Shown piece by piece: positions 21,767 through 33,369 of a DNA stretch of 64,000 nt. The stretch comes from Molanna angustata (Eukaryota; Arthropoda; Insecta; Trichoptera; Molannidae), in the NCBI GenBank assembly GCA_963576475.1, contig OY754975.1:17034381-17098380 (forward strand), in the 5' to 3' direction. Within the stretch, counting starts at the first letter, position 1; every line of letters starts with the position of its first letter. The notes beneath the pieces were generated by a model. It made no database searches. It worked only from the letters and a program-made list of their open reading frames with translations, and was not told where the DNA came from. The position numbers and the translations under genes were made by a program.

Positions 21767-22771
21767 CCAACTGTCGATTTGTTCAGGAGAACTTTGTTCT
21801 CTTAACATATCGACAATGTATCAAGCCAGAATACGCGAGAATTGTATGGAGAGGTCTACTTTTTTCACGGCTTTTCCAACTTTGAAGTCAAAAAACACCA
21901 ACTTAGAGGCTTCGCAGCATATATGTTCCATACACGGATTTACTCAGAATTCGGAGTAGAACATTTCGTGTGTCTGTGTGTGTGTCTGTGTGTCTGTGTG
22001 TGTGTGTCCCCCCCCTTATAACTTTTGATCCGCTCAATTTACAGAGCCCAAAATTTCAGAATATATAAAAAGTTACAGGCCTACAAAACTTTTATACTCG
22101 GAATTTTGAATTTTTGTTTCAGTCAGGGGTTATCAACTTTTGAACTTTTATTTTATTTTTCCCTATATCTCAGAAACCATAAAAGCTAGAACGCTGAAAA
22201 TTGGTATAAACATAGACAAATACAAAATCTCAAATTAGTTTTTTCAAAAAAATTCCAGGGTTTCTCAAACATTTTTTATTAAGAAAAATATTTTTTTTAT
22301 GATAAAATTATGAGTTTAACTGCCTATATTTCCAAAACTTATACAATTATCGAAAAAAGCCGAAACACCCCAACTAGATAATTTAATTTTCTATAAAAAA
22401 TATTAACATTGTAGTAGAAGATCTCAATTTTTTTTTAACAATTTTTTTAAAAATTGAATTTAGTGACGACATCGCTTCATACATTTTGTATGGTAGTCGC
22501 CTATACACAATATGTAAGAAGACTTAATAGTTTGATACTTCATCTCCAAACATACATACCATCATGCTATTTTCATATTCTGGGTAGGAAAAAAGGAACT
22601 TCCTCCATACTATCCTATCTTGACATACATACCTATATATGTTGTATAGAAAACAAAATATCTGAAAATATTCAATAATTTGTATTTATGGGTTTATAGT
22701 TTGGTACATATTCTTCAACTATACATACTATCGCTATCGACAGTTGGATCTCATGTGTTACATGCAACTAG
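21767..22771 (+). mobile_element. complete HINE/DINE-1-like Helentron, copy 2
   Basis: The 1005 bp element starts CCAACTGTCGA and ends CTAG. The inverted partner TCGACAGTTGG is internal to the 3' end (about 22737-22747), followed by a hairpin CATGTGTTACATG (stem CATGT/ACATG) and CAACTAG. Flanking bases are T on both sides. A short GT microsatellite with a poly-C run lies at about 21970-22016. Known of Helentrons: asymmetric inverted repeats, a 3' hairpin, insertion into TT and non-autonomous derivatives carrying a central microsatellite. All of these are seen here. There is no coding capacity. Confidence 0.85.
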
Positions 22772-23162
22772 TATATGTACTTATTCCTTTTACTTGTGAA
22801 TAGATTCAGGTATATTGTGGACAGTTGTAGAATGATTTTCACAAACAATTTAAATAAGAAAAACGAGATAAAATGAGTTCTCTTGGCAAGTTCAATTGGG
22901 TTAAACACAAGCAATTACGAGATAGGATTACTACTAGCAATTTCCACATCACACATATATGTAGGTACTAATGTTATTTTCCTTGTTCGTGCTTCTGTCA
23001 TTTTACACAATTGGACGAACAATATTGTTGATATTTTTTCTAGAATTATGATAACATCTATCTATACAAAACAAAACGTGTAACTGATTATTTAATTGAC
23101 TACTTAACGTGTATTATTATTTTTACACAACGTAATGTTATATATTTATTTATTTATTTATT

Positions 23163-23572
23163 GAAATGAGATCGCTAAGAAGAATCTGTAATAGAACGAT
23201 GTATGACAGGGTCAGAAATGAGGACATAAGGAAAGAATTTAGGATAAAGAAAAATGTTATAAATAGAATGAAAGTGAACACATTGAGATGGTTTGGCCAC
23301 ATGGGGAGAATGAATGAGGAACGCCTGACGAAGAAAATAAACATTGCGAACAGGAATGGAATGAGAGGTCGGGGCCGCCCAAGGAAGGGATGGCACGTCC
23401 ATGTGAACGGTATTTTGAAAGACGGAAATGTTAGAAGCGTGAACAACAGACGAACATGTATAAGACGATGTATGAATGTTGTCGAGGTGATGAATGTATG
23501 TCAAGATAGAAGTAAGTGGCGTTCGGTTCTCTCTGCCTACCCCGTAAGGGACATGACGTGATGGTATGTATA
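23163..23572 (+). pseudogene. LINE RT C-terminus, 'LSAYP' family, copy 2 (uninterrupted)
   Basis: A clean frame of about 130 codons reads EMRSLRRICNRTMYDRVRNE, DIRKEFRIKKNVINRMK, LRWFGHMGRMNEERLTKK, GRGRPRKGWHVHVNGILK, RTCIRRCMNVVEVMNVC and WRSVLSAYP. It ends with an ATGGTATGTATATATGTATG tail and no poly(A). It is the best-preserved C-terminal segment of the family in the window. Palm, fingers and endonuclease are missing, so it is a 5'-truncated copy. The family resembles the RTE group by its basic tail and short simple-repeat 3' end. Confidence 0.8.
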
Positions 23573-23589
23573 TATGTATGTAACACTTC

Positions 23590-23695
23590 TTTGCACCGCA
23601 CATGAGTGGCGAGTTTATTTCCGTATGGCAATTCCTTCCAACTAACCAGTGTTTCCAGCGCAGAGAAGCAATATTTGCGTGAGAAATGAGTCTAA
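23590..23695 (-). mobile_element. SINE family 2, tail portion
   Basis: The reverse complement matches the 3' half of the copy at 46245: TTGCTTCTCTG, CTGGAAACACTGGTTAGTTG, GAAGGAATTGCCATACGG and AAATAAACTCGCCACTC. It lies right after the LINE tail at 23572. Confidence 0.7.
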
Positions 23696-23973
23696 TTAAA
23701 AGAATTTATTAAAATTGATTACAGCTAATTTATTAAATTGCACTGCTAAGTCAGTATACCACTTTACACCATAGTATTTTTTGGGATTAAAAATTAAGAT
23801 GTTCTAGAAACAAGAAAATACATAATCATACTCTAAATACGTAAAAGTTAGCAAAATCTGTCGAGGCAAGTTTCGAAAATCAGAACACAGCACTAGATGA
23901 TTTCTAGGCGAGCGCACTTCGTTTTTGTCACCGAATCAAATTGAATCATACACCATCAGATAAACTAGATGAT

Positions 23974-24922
23974 CCAACTGTCGATTCGTTCATAAGAATT
24001 CAATTCTCGAGCCAAGATGCGTGTACGAAGGAACATTTTGTATGGCGTAGTGGACTTTTTGCATGCTAATAACACCAACTAGAGGCCTCGCAGCATATAT
24101 GTTCCCATACATGGATTTACTTAGAATTCGGAGTAGAACATTTTATGTGAGTTTTGTGTGTCTGTGTGCCTGTGTGTCCCCCCCCCCCTTATAACTTTTG
24201 ATCCGCTCAATTTACAGAGCCCAAAATTTCAGAATATATAAAAAGTAATAGGCCTACAAAACGTTTATACTCAGAATTTTTTATTTTTGTTTCAGTCAGG
24301 GGTTATCAACTTTTGAATTTTTGGTTTATTTTTCCAAATATCTCAGAAACCATAAAAGCTAGAACGCTAAAAATTGGTCAAAACATAGACAAATATAAAA
24401 TCTCAAATTGGTTTTTTTTTAAGTTCCAGGGTCTCTCAAACATTATTTATTAAGAAAAATATTTTTTTTATGATAAATTTATGAGTTTAACTGTTTATAT
24501 TTCCAATTTTTTTTTAAAATATCGAAAAAAGCCGATTAGACCACACCCCAATTAGATGAATTATTTTTTTATAAAAAATATTAACATTGTATTAGCACAT
24601 AACAATTTTTATAAAAATTGAATTCAGTTACGACATTGTTTCATACAATTTGTATGGCAGTCGCCTATACACAATATGTAAGAAGACTTAATAGTTTGAT
24701 AGGTGCTTAATCTCCAAACATTCATACAGAACCATCATTCTAATTTCATTTTCCGGGTAGGAAAAGAGCACTGACCTCCATACTGTCCTATCTTGACATA
24801 CATACCAAAAGTGTTAAAATTTTCAATGATTTGGATTTATAGGTTTATAGTTTGATTCTTATTCTTCAACTATACATACTATCGCTATCGACAGTTGGAT
24901 CTCATGTGTTACATGCAACTAG
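23974..24922 (+). mobile_element. complete HINE/DINE-1-like Helentron, copy 3
   Basis: 949 bp, the shortest complete copy. 5' end CCAACTGTCGATTCG; internal inverted partner near 24888-24898; hairpin CATGTGTTACATG; terminal CTAG; T on both flanks. The microsatellite is reduced to a few TGTG units, which accounts for most of the length difference from the other copies. Confidence 0.85.
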
Positions 24923-25064
24923 TGTTTATTCATTTAAATGTTTGAAATATTCAAGAATCGGGTTCAGAGGGGTACCTACCTATAAACTAAATACCTATAT
25001 TTATTTATCATTTACATAAACATGAACTACGATTAAAATTAAACGTATATGTATTTAGTATTTT

Positions 25065-25250
25065 ATGCCGACCGCCCTGGCATAGTTGGTAAGCCTTTTG
25101 GTTTTTGTGCGGGCGTTCTGGGTTCAATTCCCACCAGCATTGAAAAAAATGTATTTAAATTCACCTCTCATGCAAATATTGCTTCTCTGTGCTGGCAACA
25201 CTGGTTAGTTGGAAGATACAGCCATATGTTAATAAACTCGACACATAAGC
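25065..25250 (+). mobile_element. tRNA-derived SINE, family 2, full-length
   Basis: A tRNA-like head (CCGACCGCCCTGGCATAGTT, A box TGGCATAGTTGG; B box GGTTCAATTCC) is followed by the family 2 body CACCTCTCATGCAAATATTG, CTTCTCTGTGCTGG, AACACTGGTTAGTTGGAAG and the 3' part AATAAACTCGACACATAAGC. Known of SINEs: pol III transcription from A/B boxes and LINE-dependent retroposition. Confidence 0.8.
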
Positions 25251-26095
25251 AGGGCGGAAGGGAGTGTTTATTATTTAAATCAGTTATAAAATAAAAATTT
25301 AAATAAGGTAAATACAATATAAATTCATTGAAAAAATATTTGGTGTCATCAGCTGAGTACAAGTTTCATTTTATAAAAATCCTTGATATAATAAGACAAA
25401 ATAAAATAAGATGTATTTACCAGATATTAAAAATCATTTGCAAGTATTTCGCAAAGACATAATCGTGTATTTTTATGTAAAAAAATCAAAACAAATTCTG
25501 ATTAACGTGTATACCTATATATTCAAAGCCATTACATTACTTGCGAAAGGCAGTTAAATTTTATGTCATGTCTTAAATAACGAAAATTTAATGTTGATCA
25601 ATAATTACTTTTATTTGGTTTCAAATTAATTGTACCCATTAAAAATATGTCAATGTATCCATACATATATAATATCCCTTATCTGCCAGCAATTAATTAG
25701 TCAAATTTATATATCTTACATATTCGGTAATTTATAAATTGTGGAATAAAAATTACTGATATAAAAAAATATGTAAAACACTTTTGTCTCCACACATTTT
25801 TATATTATTATATAATAAGTAAAACGCATATATTTAACATAATTTAGGCTGACTCAAAGAAAAAGCAAAGATTTCGTCATAATATATCAACTGTGTTTTG
25901 GTCAAATGCTGTAAACCACATTTTTTATCTAAAATTCATTCCGTATTAAATCAATTTTGAATAGGTATCTTTTAAATTTTCTGGCAAAATGACTAACATC
26001 TGCGTCGTACTTAAAGATTATTCCATAATATAATGGACAGAACAGATACAAATATTTTAGGTAGGTATAGCAGAAATAGATTAAACTAGTTGCAT
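25251..26095. other. no gene recognised
   Basis: AT-rich DNA without a credible frame. Confidence 0.5.
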
Positions 26096-26869
26096 GTAAC
26101 ACATGAGATCCAACTGTCGATAGCGATAGTATGTATAGTTGAAGAATAAGTACCAAACTAATATAATCCCATAAATACAAATTATTTAATATTTTAAGAT
26201 ATTTGATTTTCTATACAACACATATACCTATGTATGTATGTCAAGATAGGATAGTATGGAGGTCAGTCATTTGATCCTACCCAGAATATGAAAACAGCAT
26301 GATGGTATGTATGTATGTTTGGAGATTAGTATCACTTCTTAGATATTGTGTGTAGGCGATTGCCATACAAATTGTATAAAGCAATGTCGTCACCAAATTC
26401 AATTTATATAAAAATTATTAAAAAAAATTGAGATGTGCTAATAAAATGTTAATATTTTTTATTGAAAATTAAATTATCTAGTTGGGGTGTTTCGGCTTTT
26501 TTTGATATTTAAAAAAAATGGAAATATAGGCAGTTAAACTCAAAAATTTATCATTAAAAAAATATTTTTCTTAATGAAAAATGTTTGAGAAATCCTGGAA
26601 TTTTTAAAAAAAAAATAATTTGAGATTTTGTATTTGTCTATGTTTAAACCAAATTTAAGCGTTCTAGCTTTTATGGTTTCTGAGATATATGGAAAAATAA
26701 ACCAAAATTTCAAAAGTTGATAACCCCTGACTGAAACAAAAATTCACGATTCTGAGTATAAAAGTTTTGTAGGCCTATACCTCTTTATATATTCTGAAAA
26801 TTTGGGCTCTGTAAATTGAGCGGATCAAAAGTTATAAGGGGGACACACACACCCACACACACACAGACA

Positions 26870-26931
<62 letters not shown>

Positions 26932-27141
26932 CACATACACAAAACTCACATAAAATGTTCTACTCCGAATTCTGAGTAAATCCATGTACGGGAACATATA
27001 TGCTGCGAGGCCTCTAGTTGGTGTTATTAGCATGCAAAAAGTCCACTACGCCATACAAAATTTTCCTTCGTACACGTATCTTGGCTTAATAATGTCGATT
27101 CATTCAGAGAATTGAATTCTCATGAACGAATCGACAGTTGG
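26096..27141 (-). mobile_element. complete HINE/DINE-1-like Helentron, copy 4
   Basis: 1046 bp on the minus strand. The 3' CTAG is at 26096-26099, the hairpin CATGTAACACATG follows, then the internal repeat CCAACTGTCGA (26110-26120). The 5' terminal repeat ends at 27141. Both flanks give T in element orientation. It carries an expanded CA array at 26846-26944. Confidence 0.85.
26846..26944. repeat. CA microsatellite of HINE copy 4
   Basis: About 100 bp of CA repeats with a few CACCCA, CAGACA, CATACA and CGCACA interruptions, at the conserved microsatellite position of the family. Confidence 0.95.
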
Positions 27142-27522
27142 AAAACACTTAAGAACTAGCAAGAATTAAACACCAAACAACTATAAGTATAATAGCATTG
27201 GCCTAGTGATGTGTCGTATCTAGAAATCACTGCAAAACCAATAAAAGAAAGTACATACCTACGTAATAAAAAAACAGGAGAAAAAAATACGCATACTTCA
27301 GTCCCCAGAACATTCCTTGGGGCTGGAGGAGTGGAAACATACATATTTCATTGATAAATAATACTTTGTATTTTGTCTTTTCTTAAATTTTATATTTTCT
27401 TATTAATGTTTATATGTAGGTACTGGATTTTTGCAAGAAATTAATAAAGAAATAATAAAAAAAGGATATAAACATATTATAAATTTTGCAAAACTTCATA
27501 AATGTGGTACTTACTTATAAAA

Positions 27523-27816
27523 TTAGATTTAACTTTTTGATCGTCAGTTCTTGATGGAATTCCATTTAAATTAATTTATATTTTTAATAAATAAAAACAA
27601 AAACACTTGTTTAAAATTAATTTAAATGGAATTCCATCAAGAACTGACGATCAAATAGTTAAATCTAATTAAATCAGCGAATACGGCTAAATTGATCGAC
27701 TTATATAAGAAGTTAAAGTTTAAACGGAGTATGGCCTCACAACACCTATAAAATAAATAGTGGAATTAATTTTAAACAAGTGTTTTTATTTTTATTTATT
27801 AAAAATATAAATTAAT
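27523..27816. mobile_element. insertion with two overlapping inverted repeats and 12 bp duplication
   Basis: The flanks carry an identical TTACTTATAAAA (27511-27522 and 27817-27828). Inside, arm pair 1 (about 27521-27577 with 27614-27670) is a 57 bp inverted repeat with one mismatch. Arm pair 2 (about 27568-27622 with 27764-27818) is a 55 bp inverted repeat with one mismatch and overlaps the loop of pair 1. There is no coding capacity. The layout suggests template switching during retroposition, or a complex snap-back insertion. Confidence 0.7.
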
Positions 27817-27828
27817 TTACTTATAAAA

Positions 27829-29204
27829 CTTTCAACCAATGAAAGAAATCGTACTCATTATATCAAATTATTATATCTTGATATTTTTCTGAGTCTACTT
27901 TCGTTTTTATTGTATTAACATATTTGACTCTTTCGTCGTATTAAAGAGTCTGACTTTTAAAGTCAAAAATATTCAAAAATATTTCATAACGTCTAATTTT
28001 GAATATTACATTTGGACGAGAGCGTAAGATTATACAGAGAAAGCCAATATGAAAAAAATAATGCAAATTCTGAATTCTGTGAAGAAATCTTCAGAGGGGA
28101 ACGGAGTGGCATGGCGCACAGTCAGTGTCACGTTTCTCATATAACTGAGGCCAGGAATAGAATCCATGATGATGTGAAAGCATCTATACTTGGTGTAAAG
28201 TCAATGGCAGAAATATTCAGCATGTAAAAAGCATCACTCAACACAAATCCTTATTGATAATTCATTCTCATTTATAGCGAGACAATCTTTGAAGAAACTT
28301 TTTGACAAGTATGTATGTATGTATATAATGTATGTATATTTTATTTATATGTAAAAAAAATACATTTTCTAACATCTAGTATAACCAATAAGCATATTAA
28401 CAAGTTGAAAAATAAAAAGTTTTCACAGTATGAAAGATATAAAAACAATAAAAACATGATATATGTTGCATATCAGAATAACATTTCGCCAAATAATAAT
28501 TACAGTTACGAAATTAAAATAAATTGATTATTATGAATGAATGACGTATTTCACTGAATTAGGAAGGTACATGCAGGAATATACGTTAACGGTTTATCCC
28601 TTCTTTATTAATAAAGTGATATATTTATTTTATAAAAGTAGGTACCTACCTACTTAGGAAGTCCTTTAAGGTGAACTCATGAAATCAACCGCAACCATCA
28701 AACACACGTTGATTGTTAACCACATATAAATAATTAATTGTGAAGAAAAAACGTCTTTCCTAAATATAAACATAGTAAATAATAAAAACTTGATAATTAT
28801 ATTCTGAGACAATTATTTGTCTCTACTTAATATTTGTCTCCGAATACGGGTATATCACAAATAATTGAGACGATTCATAACTGTGCGATAATTAAACATA
28901 CATAATTTAGATAATTTATAAAACGTCGATTTGAAAATTGAATTATTGTATCATTTTCTGTTTGAGGGTGTGTGGGAGCTTATTCCATGCATTTAGTCCT
29001 GCCACAGAAAACACGTACCACGAAATTAAATCCCTACAAAACTTACAAAACTAACTGAAAATCTGTTTATGATTTTATACCTAAACGGATATCGAAGCAT
29101 AGGCGATATAAAGTTATTGAAAAACCATAAGTTATTCAAATATAAAATGTAATAATATACAGTGTGTGTGTACCTACGTCTTGATAGTGTAAATATACCG
29201 TATG
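27829..29204. other. no gene recognised
   Basis: AT-rich. A 71-codon frame at 28012-28227 has a slightly higher GC content but no recognisable domain. A (TATG)n tract lies at 28312-28336. Confidence 0.45.
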
Positions 29205-29763
29205 CATACCATCACGCCATATCCCTTACGGGGTAAGCAGAGATAACCGAGCGCCATACTCCTCTATTTTTGCAAACATTCCTAGCTTCCTTTATATCCA
29301 TGCATCGTCCCATACATGCTCGTCGATTTCCAAGCTTCTTATATTTCCTTCTCTCAAAATATCATTCACATGGTCATGCCATCCCTTTCTGGGGCGGCCC
29401 TTGCTATTCACTCCACCTCTTACACCCATGTATATTTTTTTGGTCAGTTGTTCATCATTCATTCTTTCAATATGTCCAAACCACCTCAAGGAATTCACTT
29501 TCATTTTACTTATAATACTCTTTATCTTGCATTCTCTCCTTATGTCCTCATTTTTCATTCTATCATTATATCGTTTGATTACATACTCTTCTTAGTGATC
29601 TCATTTCCACAGCATTTGTTCTACTTTCATGCGTATTTTTCCACGTCCATGTTTCACTGACATACATCAAAGTAGGCACTACAATTGCATTATGTACGGC
29701 AATTTTGGGAAATTTACCGTATAACTGTATAAAATTGTATAATATAAGAAATTTAATGTCCAT
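29205..29763 (-). pseudogene. LINE RT C-terminus, 'LSAYP' family, copy 3
   Basis: The minus strand reads VVPTLMYVSETWTWKNTHES, EMRSLRRVCNQ, a stop/frameshift, then KNEDIRRECKIKSIISKMK, LRWFGHIERMNDEQLTKK, GRPRKGWHDHVNDILREG and a degenerated tail. The 3' end carries GTGATGGTATGC. A frameshift near 29560 breaks the frame. 5'-truncated copy. Confidence 0.8.
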
Positions 29764-31555
29764 TTGTTAGAATAAGTTTACAAATAAGTTTTATTCTTTC
29801 CTATTGCATATTTGTTTCAATTTTTAAATGTTATTCTCGCTCCATACTCAAGTGTCTACACTCTACACTTTCAATGGGGCAATAATAATGAATTGTTTTA
29901 AATTGTATTTTTAATTTTTATTTGTAGGTGAATATAAATAAAAGAAATATAAATAAAAGAAAAAATATAGAATAGATGTACCTACCTACCTTTTAAGACC
30001 CATCTTCTTTATTTATAATATGACGTGATTCGTCTCAACCACCAGTGTTGGATTGCCCCTTGACACCATATTTAATTCAGGAAACTTTTTCTAAGAAGCG
30101 TCTAAATATATGCAGTTTTGACACCGTCCATATCCTGACACTGCGCTTGATGAAGATCACTGTTTTTATTAATATTATTTTCAGTGCTTGAATTGTAAAT
30201 ATAAATACATTCGCCGTTTTTGATCATATACTTCTATTATTAAAAGTTGGAGTTCAAAATAACGGCAAAGATGGAAAAGAAACGTAATGTTCGATTAAAC
30301 AAATAAAAATGGTACATAATGTGGACTTTTTACCCTTAAATAAATAAATCATTTGTTTTGAAGACATGTCAGTAGTAGAACTGCCAAAGAGTTAGACTGA
30401 TCCAACTCGATGTTATTCCAATCAAATATTTAACCATCACTCTTTGATAGCACTTGCCATTTTGTAAGGAATACTAATGTTTGGCATAGTAGTTAATCGA
30501 TCATTATCGTTCAGAGTTTAATTCTTCTCGAAGAATGCATTCTCATTTCTGTTGGCTAGAAGCTATCGTTGTGCTATGAATACGTCATTTTGTACTGGGT
30601 GAAATAAGTTGTACAGTACATTACAATGTATAAGGATGAATATTTTGTGCTACGAACATAACTAATAATAAACACTTACCTTATGATTCTAAGAATAAAC
30701 ACGTGAATTCTGTATAAATGTCGAGTTTACTGTCGAATAGGAGGCTACTTTTTCTTTTGAATTTTCGTAATAAAGATATATTTTTTTAATATGGCATGTC
30801 GAAGATCGAATTTTAATTAGTGTTAAATCAATGGTAGACAAAATACTATCTATAAATGTACAAATGTATTCAAAACTATTAGTATAAAAATCGACAAAAT
30901 ACTTACTGATAAAAGCGATGTTTGTGGAATTGCTTAAAAATGTGTCAAATTGACTCCCCTATATCAATATGGTTCAAAAACTTTTGATTCAACAAATTTT
31001 GATCCAAACCAAGCACAATTTTGACTATTGACTCACATGTGCCCGTTAGTTTCAAGACTGACCACAAGGATATATTATCCTCGTATCGTTTCGTTGCAAT
31101 AAGAAACACATGCATAACACACATTATGATTTGCATGTGTTTTTGCAATAACAAGATAAAAAAAAGGTAAAATTCTTGGCATGCCCTAAAATAATTTAAA
31201 CATCTCAAGCTGTGCAGCCATCGCGCACGTTAATAGCTCGGATGAGAAGACTTCACTTATCTGTCAAAAAGTGACAGAAGCAAAATGATAATAAATTGTG
31301 CCGACGAATCCATCTCCAATGACCCTCAACATGAACCCCAAAGTTTCTCTGTGACCCGACGAGCCAAGGTCAATAAGCTTGAAGGATATCTAATTAACAA
31401 AAATATACTCGGAAATAATAATAAAGCTAAAAGTGGATTGTGATTAAAGAAATCATGTGGTTTATTTGCCGAAAACTATATGAGTGTTCATGCTACTCCA
31501 CCGTCACACATTCTGCATATTATATACACTATAATCGGTCCATTCGCAGAATTGA
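29764..31555. other. no gene recognised
   Basis: AT-rich DNA. An 87-codon minus-strand frame at 30945-31208 shows no known domain. Confidence 0.45.
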
Positions 31556-31559
31556 TAAT

Positions 31560-32098
31560 AAACGAGTGGGTTGTGGCCAATACTATACTCCAAACTATCA
31601 AGTCACTCCACAGTGTATTCGAATTTCGTATGGAAAATTTTCAGAATTTTCATGAAATGAGTTTGTTTTTGATTTAAATATTTTGTTATGAACTTTCTCC
31701 CACATGGTAAGCTCTCTTTGGCACATTAAGTGCAGTGTCTGCAAGATTTTAGAGTTCTCCGGATTCTTCTTTAGTTCTTATGTTCTCTTTCAGAATTTTG
31801 CATGGGACCGTCATTAGTCCCCATGAGCAGAACAGGTGGTGGTGGAGGAAGAACAATTCTTCAATGCCATTTTGATGAAAGTGATGTGCGTTTTTAGCAA
31901 TTTGGAAATTAAAATATCAAATTTTAAGTTTCCTGAGCTTGGGGTCACTTTGAAATATTCGATAGTTAAAAAAAATTAAGAAGCACTGAATATAATATAA
32001 CACTCAATCCTAGGTAGCACTCAAACACTCAATTATGGGTAGGTATACGAATTTGCGAAATTTAAAAAAAATCGAATAAGTACTTAGCACATAGTACA
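31560..32098 (+). repeat. dispersed repeat C, 3'-type copy, interrupted
   Basis: It starts with GAGTGGGTTGTGGCCAA and follows the copy at 63620: TATGGA(A)AAATTTT, ATGAAATGAGTTTG, then AATGCCATTTTG, AAATTTTAAGTTTCCTGAGC, TTTGAAATATTCGAT and GAATAAGTACTTAG at the end. About 165 bp of unrelated sequence (31700-31862) interrupts it. Non-coding; class unknown. Confidence 0.65.
31700..31862 (+). mobile_element. diverged R1-type LINE 3' end inside repeat C
   Basis: It resembles the end of the R1-clade copy at 50638: GGGACCGTCATTAGTCCCCA, TGAGCAGAACAGGTGGTGGT, then GGAGG. It sits where the uninterrupted repeat C copy at 63620 has no extra DNA, so it is an insertion. Confidence 0.5.
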
Positions 32099-32101
32099 CA
32101 G

Positions 32102-32223
<122 letters not shown>

Positions 32224-32439
32224 TGCATTGTTATGAAACTTTCAGGACACAATCTCAGCGTGATACTAGTTGATAATCTACAATAAAAAAAATAAAAAAA
32301 GCTAATCATAACTCCCTACTTTATCCACTTGGGTTAGTAAAGAATAAAATATCCATAACACAAAGAGCCCTTTGGATGAGTAATATCGTCACACCTAAGA
32401 TAAAAAAAACAATCAAAGAGTTTAAGTAGAAAATTTTTC

Positions 32440-32880
32440 TTCTTCTTCTTCAATGGCTCTACAGCCCATATCGAGCCTTGGCCTCCAGCAACTTCCTCCT
32501 CCAACCTCTCCTGTCACCTGCTGCGACCCTCCAGTTTGGCACATTCAGAAGCTGGGATGCGTCCCTCCCAATATCATCTTCCCATCGCAGCCTCGGTCTC
32601 CCGACCTTTCTTTTGCCACCTGGGTGCCCCTCTAAGACTCTTTTTGGTACCCGTGATGATGGCATTCTCTGAACATGCCCGTCCCATCTTAGCCTGCTTA
32701 GTCTTATATGTTCAGACAGTTTGGGTGCTTTGTAAATTATTCTCCATGTTTGTCCATCATTCACGGGTCCCTGGATTTTACGCAGCACTCTTCTCTCAAA
32801 GATGTCCGGCATCTCCGCAGACCTTAAGATAAGGACGCTGACCTTATTGTCAGCGTCCAAGCCTCACACCCATATGACAC
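32440..32880 (-). pseudogene. RTE-like LINE RT C-terminus, uninterrupted over 133 codons
   Basis: The minus strand reads RRVLRKIQGPVNDGQTWR, LSRLRWDGHVQRMPSSRVPK, GGKRKVGRPRLRWEDDIGR, NWRVAAGDRRGWRRKLLEAK and a stop at 32459, followed by a (GAA)n tail. The order W-D/G-HV-x-R-M, GRPR-x-RW, then WR-x2-A-x-DR-x2-WR is that of RTE-group C-termini. It is a different family from LSAYP and the least damaged coding remnant of its type here. The upstream RT palm is lost. Confidence 0.8.
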
Positions 32881-33369
32881 AACAGTCCTGATGATTGTTT
32901 TAGAAATTGTAGAAAATTCACCCACGTGTAATTGACGTTAAAAACAATAAACTATATGGGAATCATCCGATAATAGATCGCCTTGTACCTATATGACAGA
33001 ATATACAGTATACATATACACTTCAGCCTATGGACAATGTATATGGTGATTTTGTTGCCACATGGATTTTTTTACTAACCAGTGAGTGATTCCATTTCGT
33101 TTATAAATTTGTGTGAATCGAACCAAGGACGCCGAAACAGAAGTCAAATTACTTTACACCATCCCGGTTTATTTTTGTTATTTCATAATAACAGTTTGAA
33201 ACTCAAATAGGTTTACAAAAACCGAAATGAAATTACGAAGAAAAGATGAAACTGAGAATCTCTTTCATAGAACGGACATTTTAAAAAATGTTAAAATGAC
33301 TATATAACGAAAAGTCGTATACAAAGGAGATAATGGTAATATTTGAAGTTAAAAGCGAGTTGATCAATA

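Noticed and set aside
23175..23603. 142-codon minus-strand frame
   Set aside because: Antisense of the LSAYP LINE copy at 23163-23572; the plus strand carries the recognised motifs.
26096..27141. Classical TIR DNA transposon, because CCAACTGTCGA appears inverted at both sides
   Set aside because: One of the repeats is internal, beyond it lie a conserved hairpin and CTAG, and there is no target duplication; the Helentron-type structure fits better.
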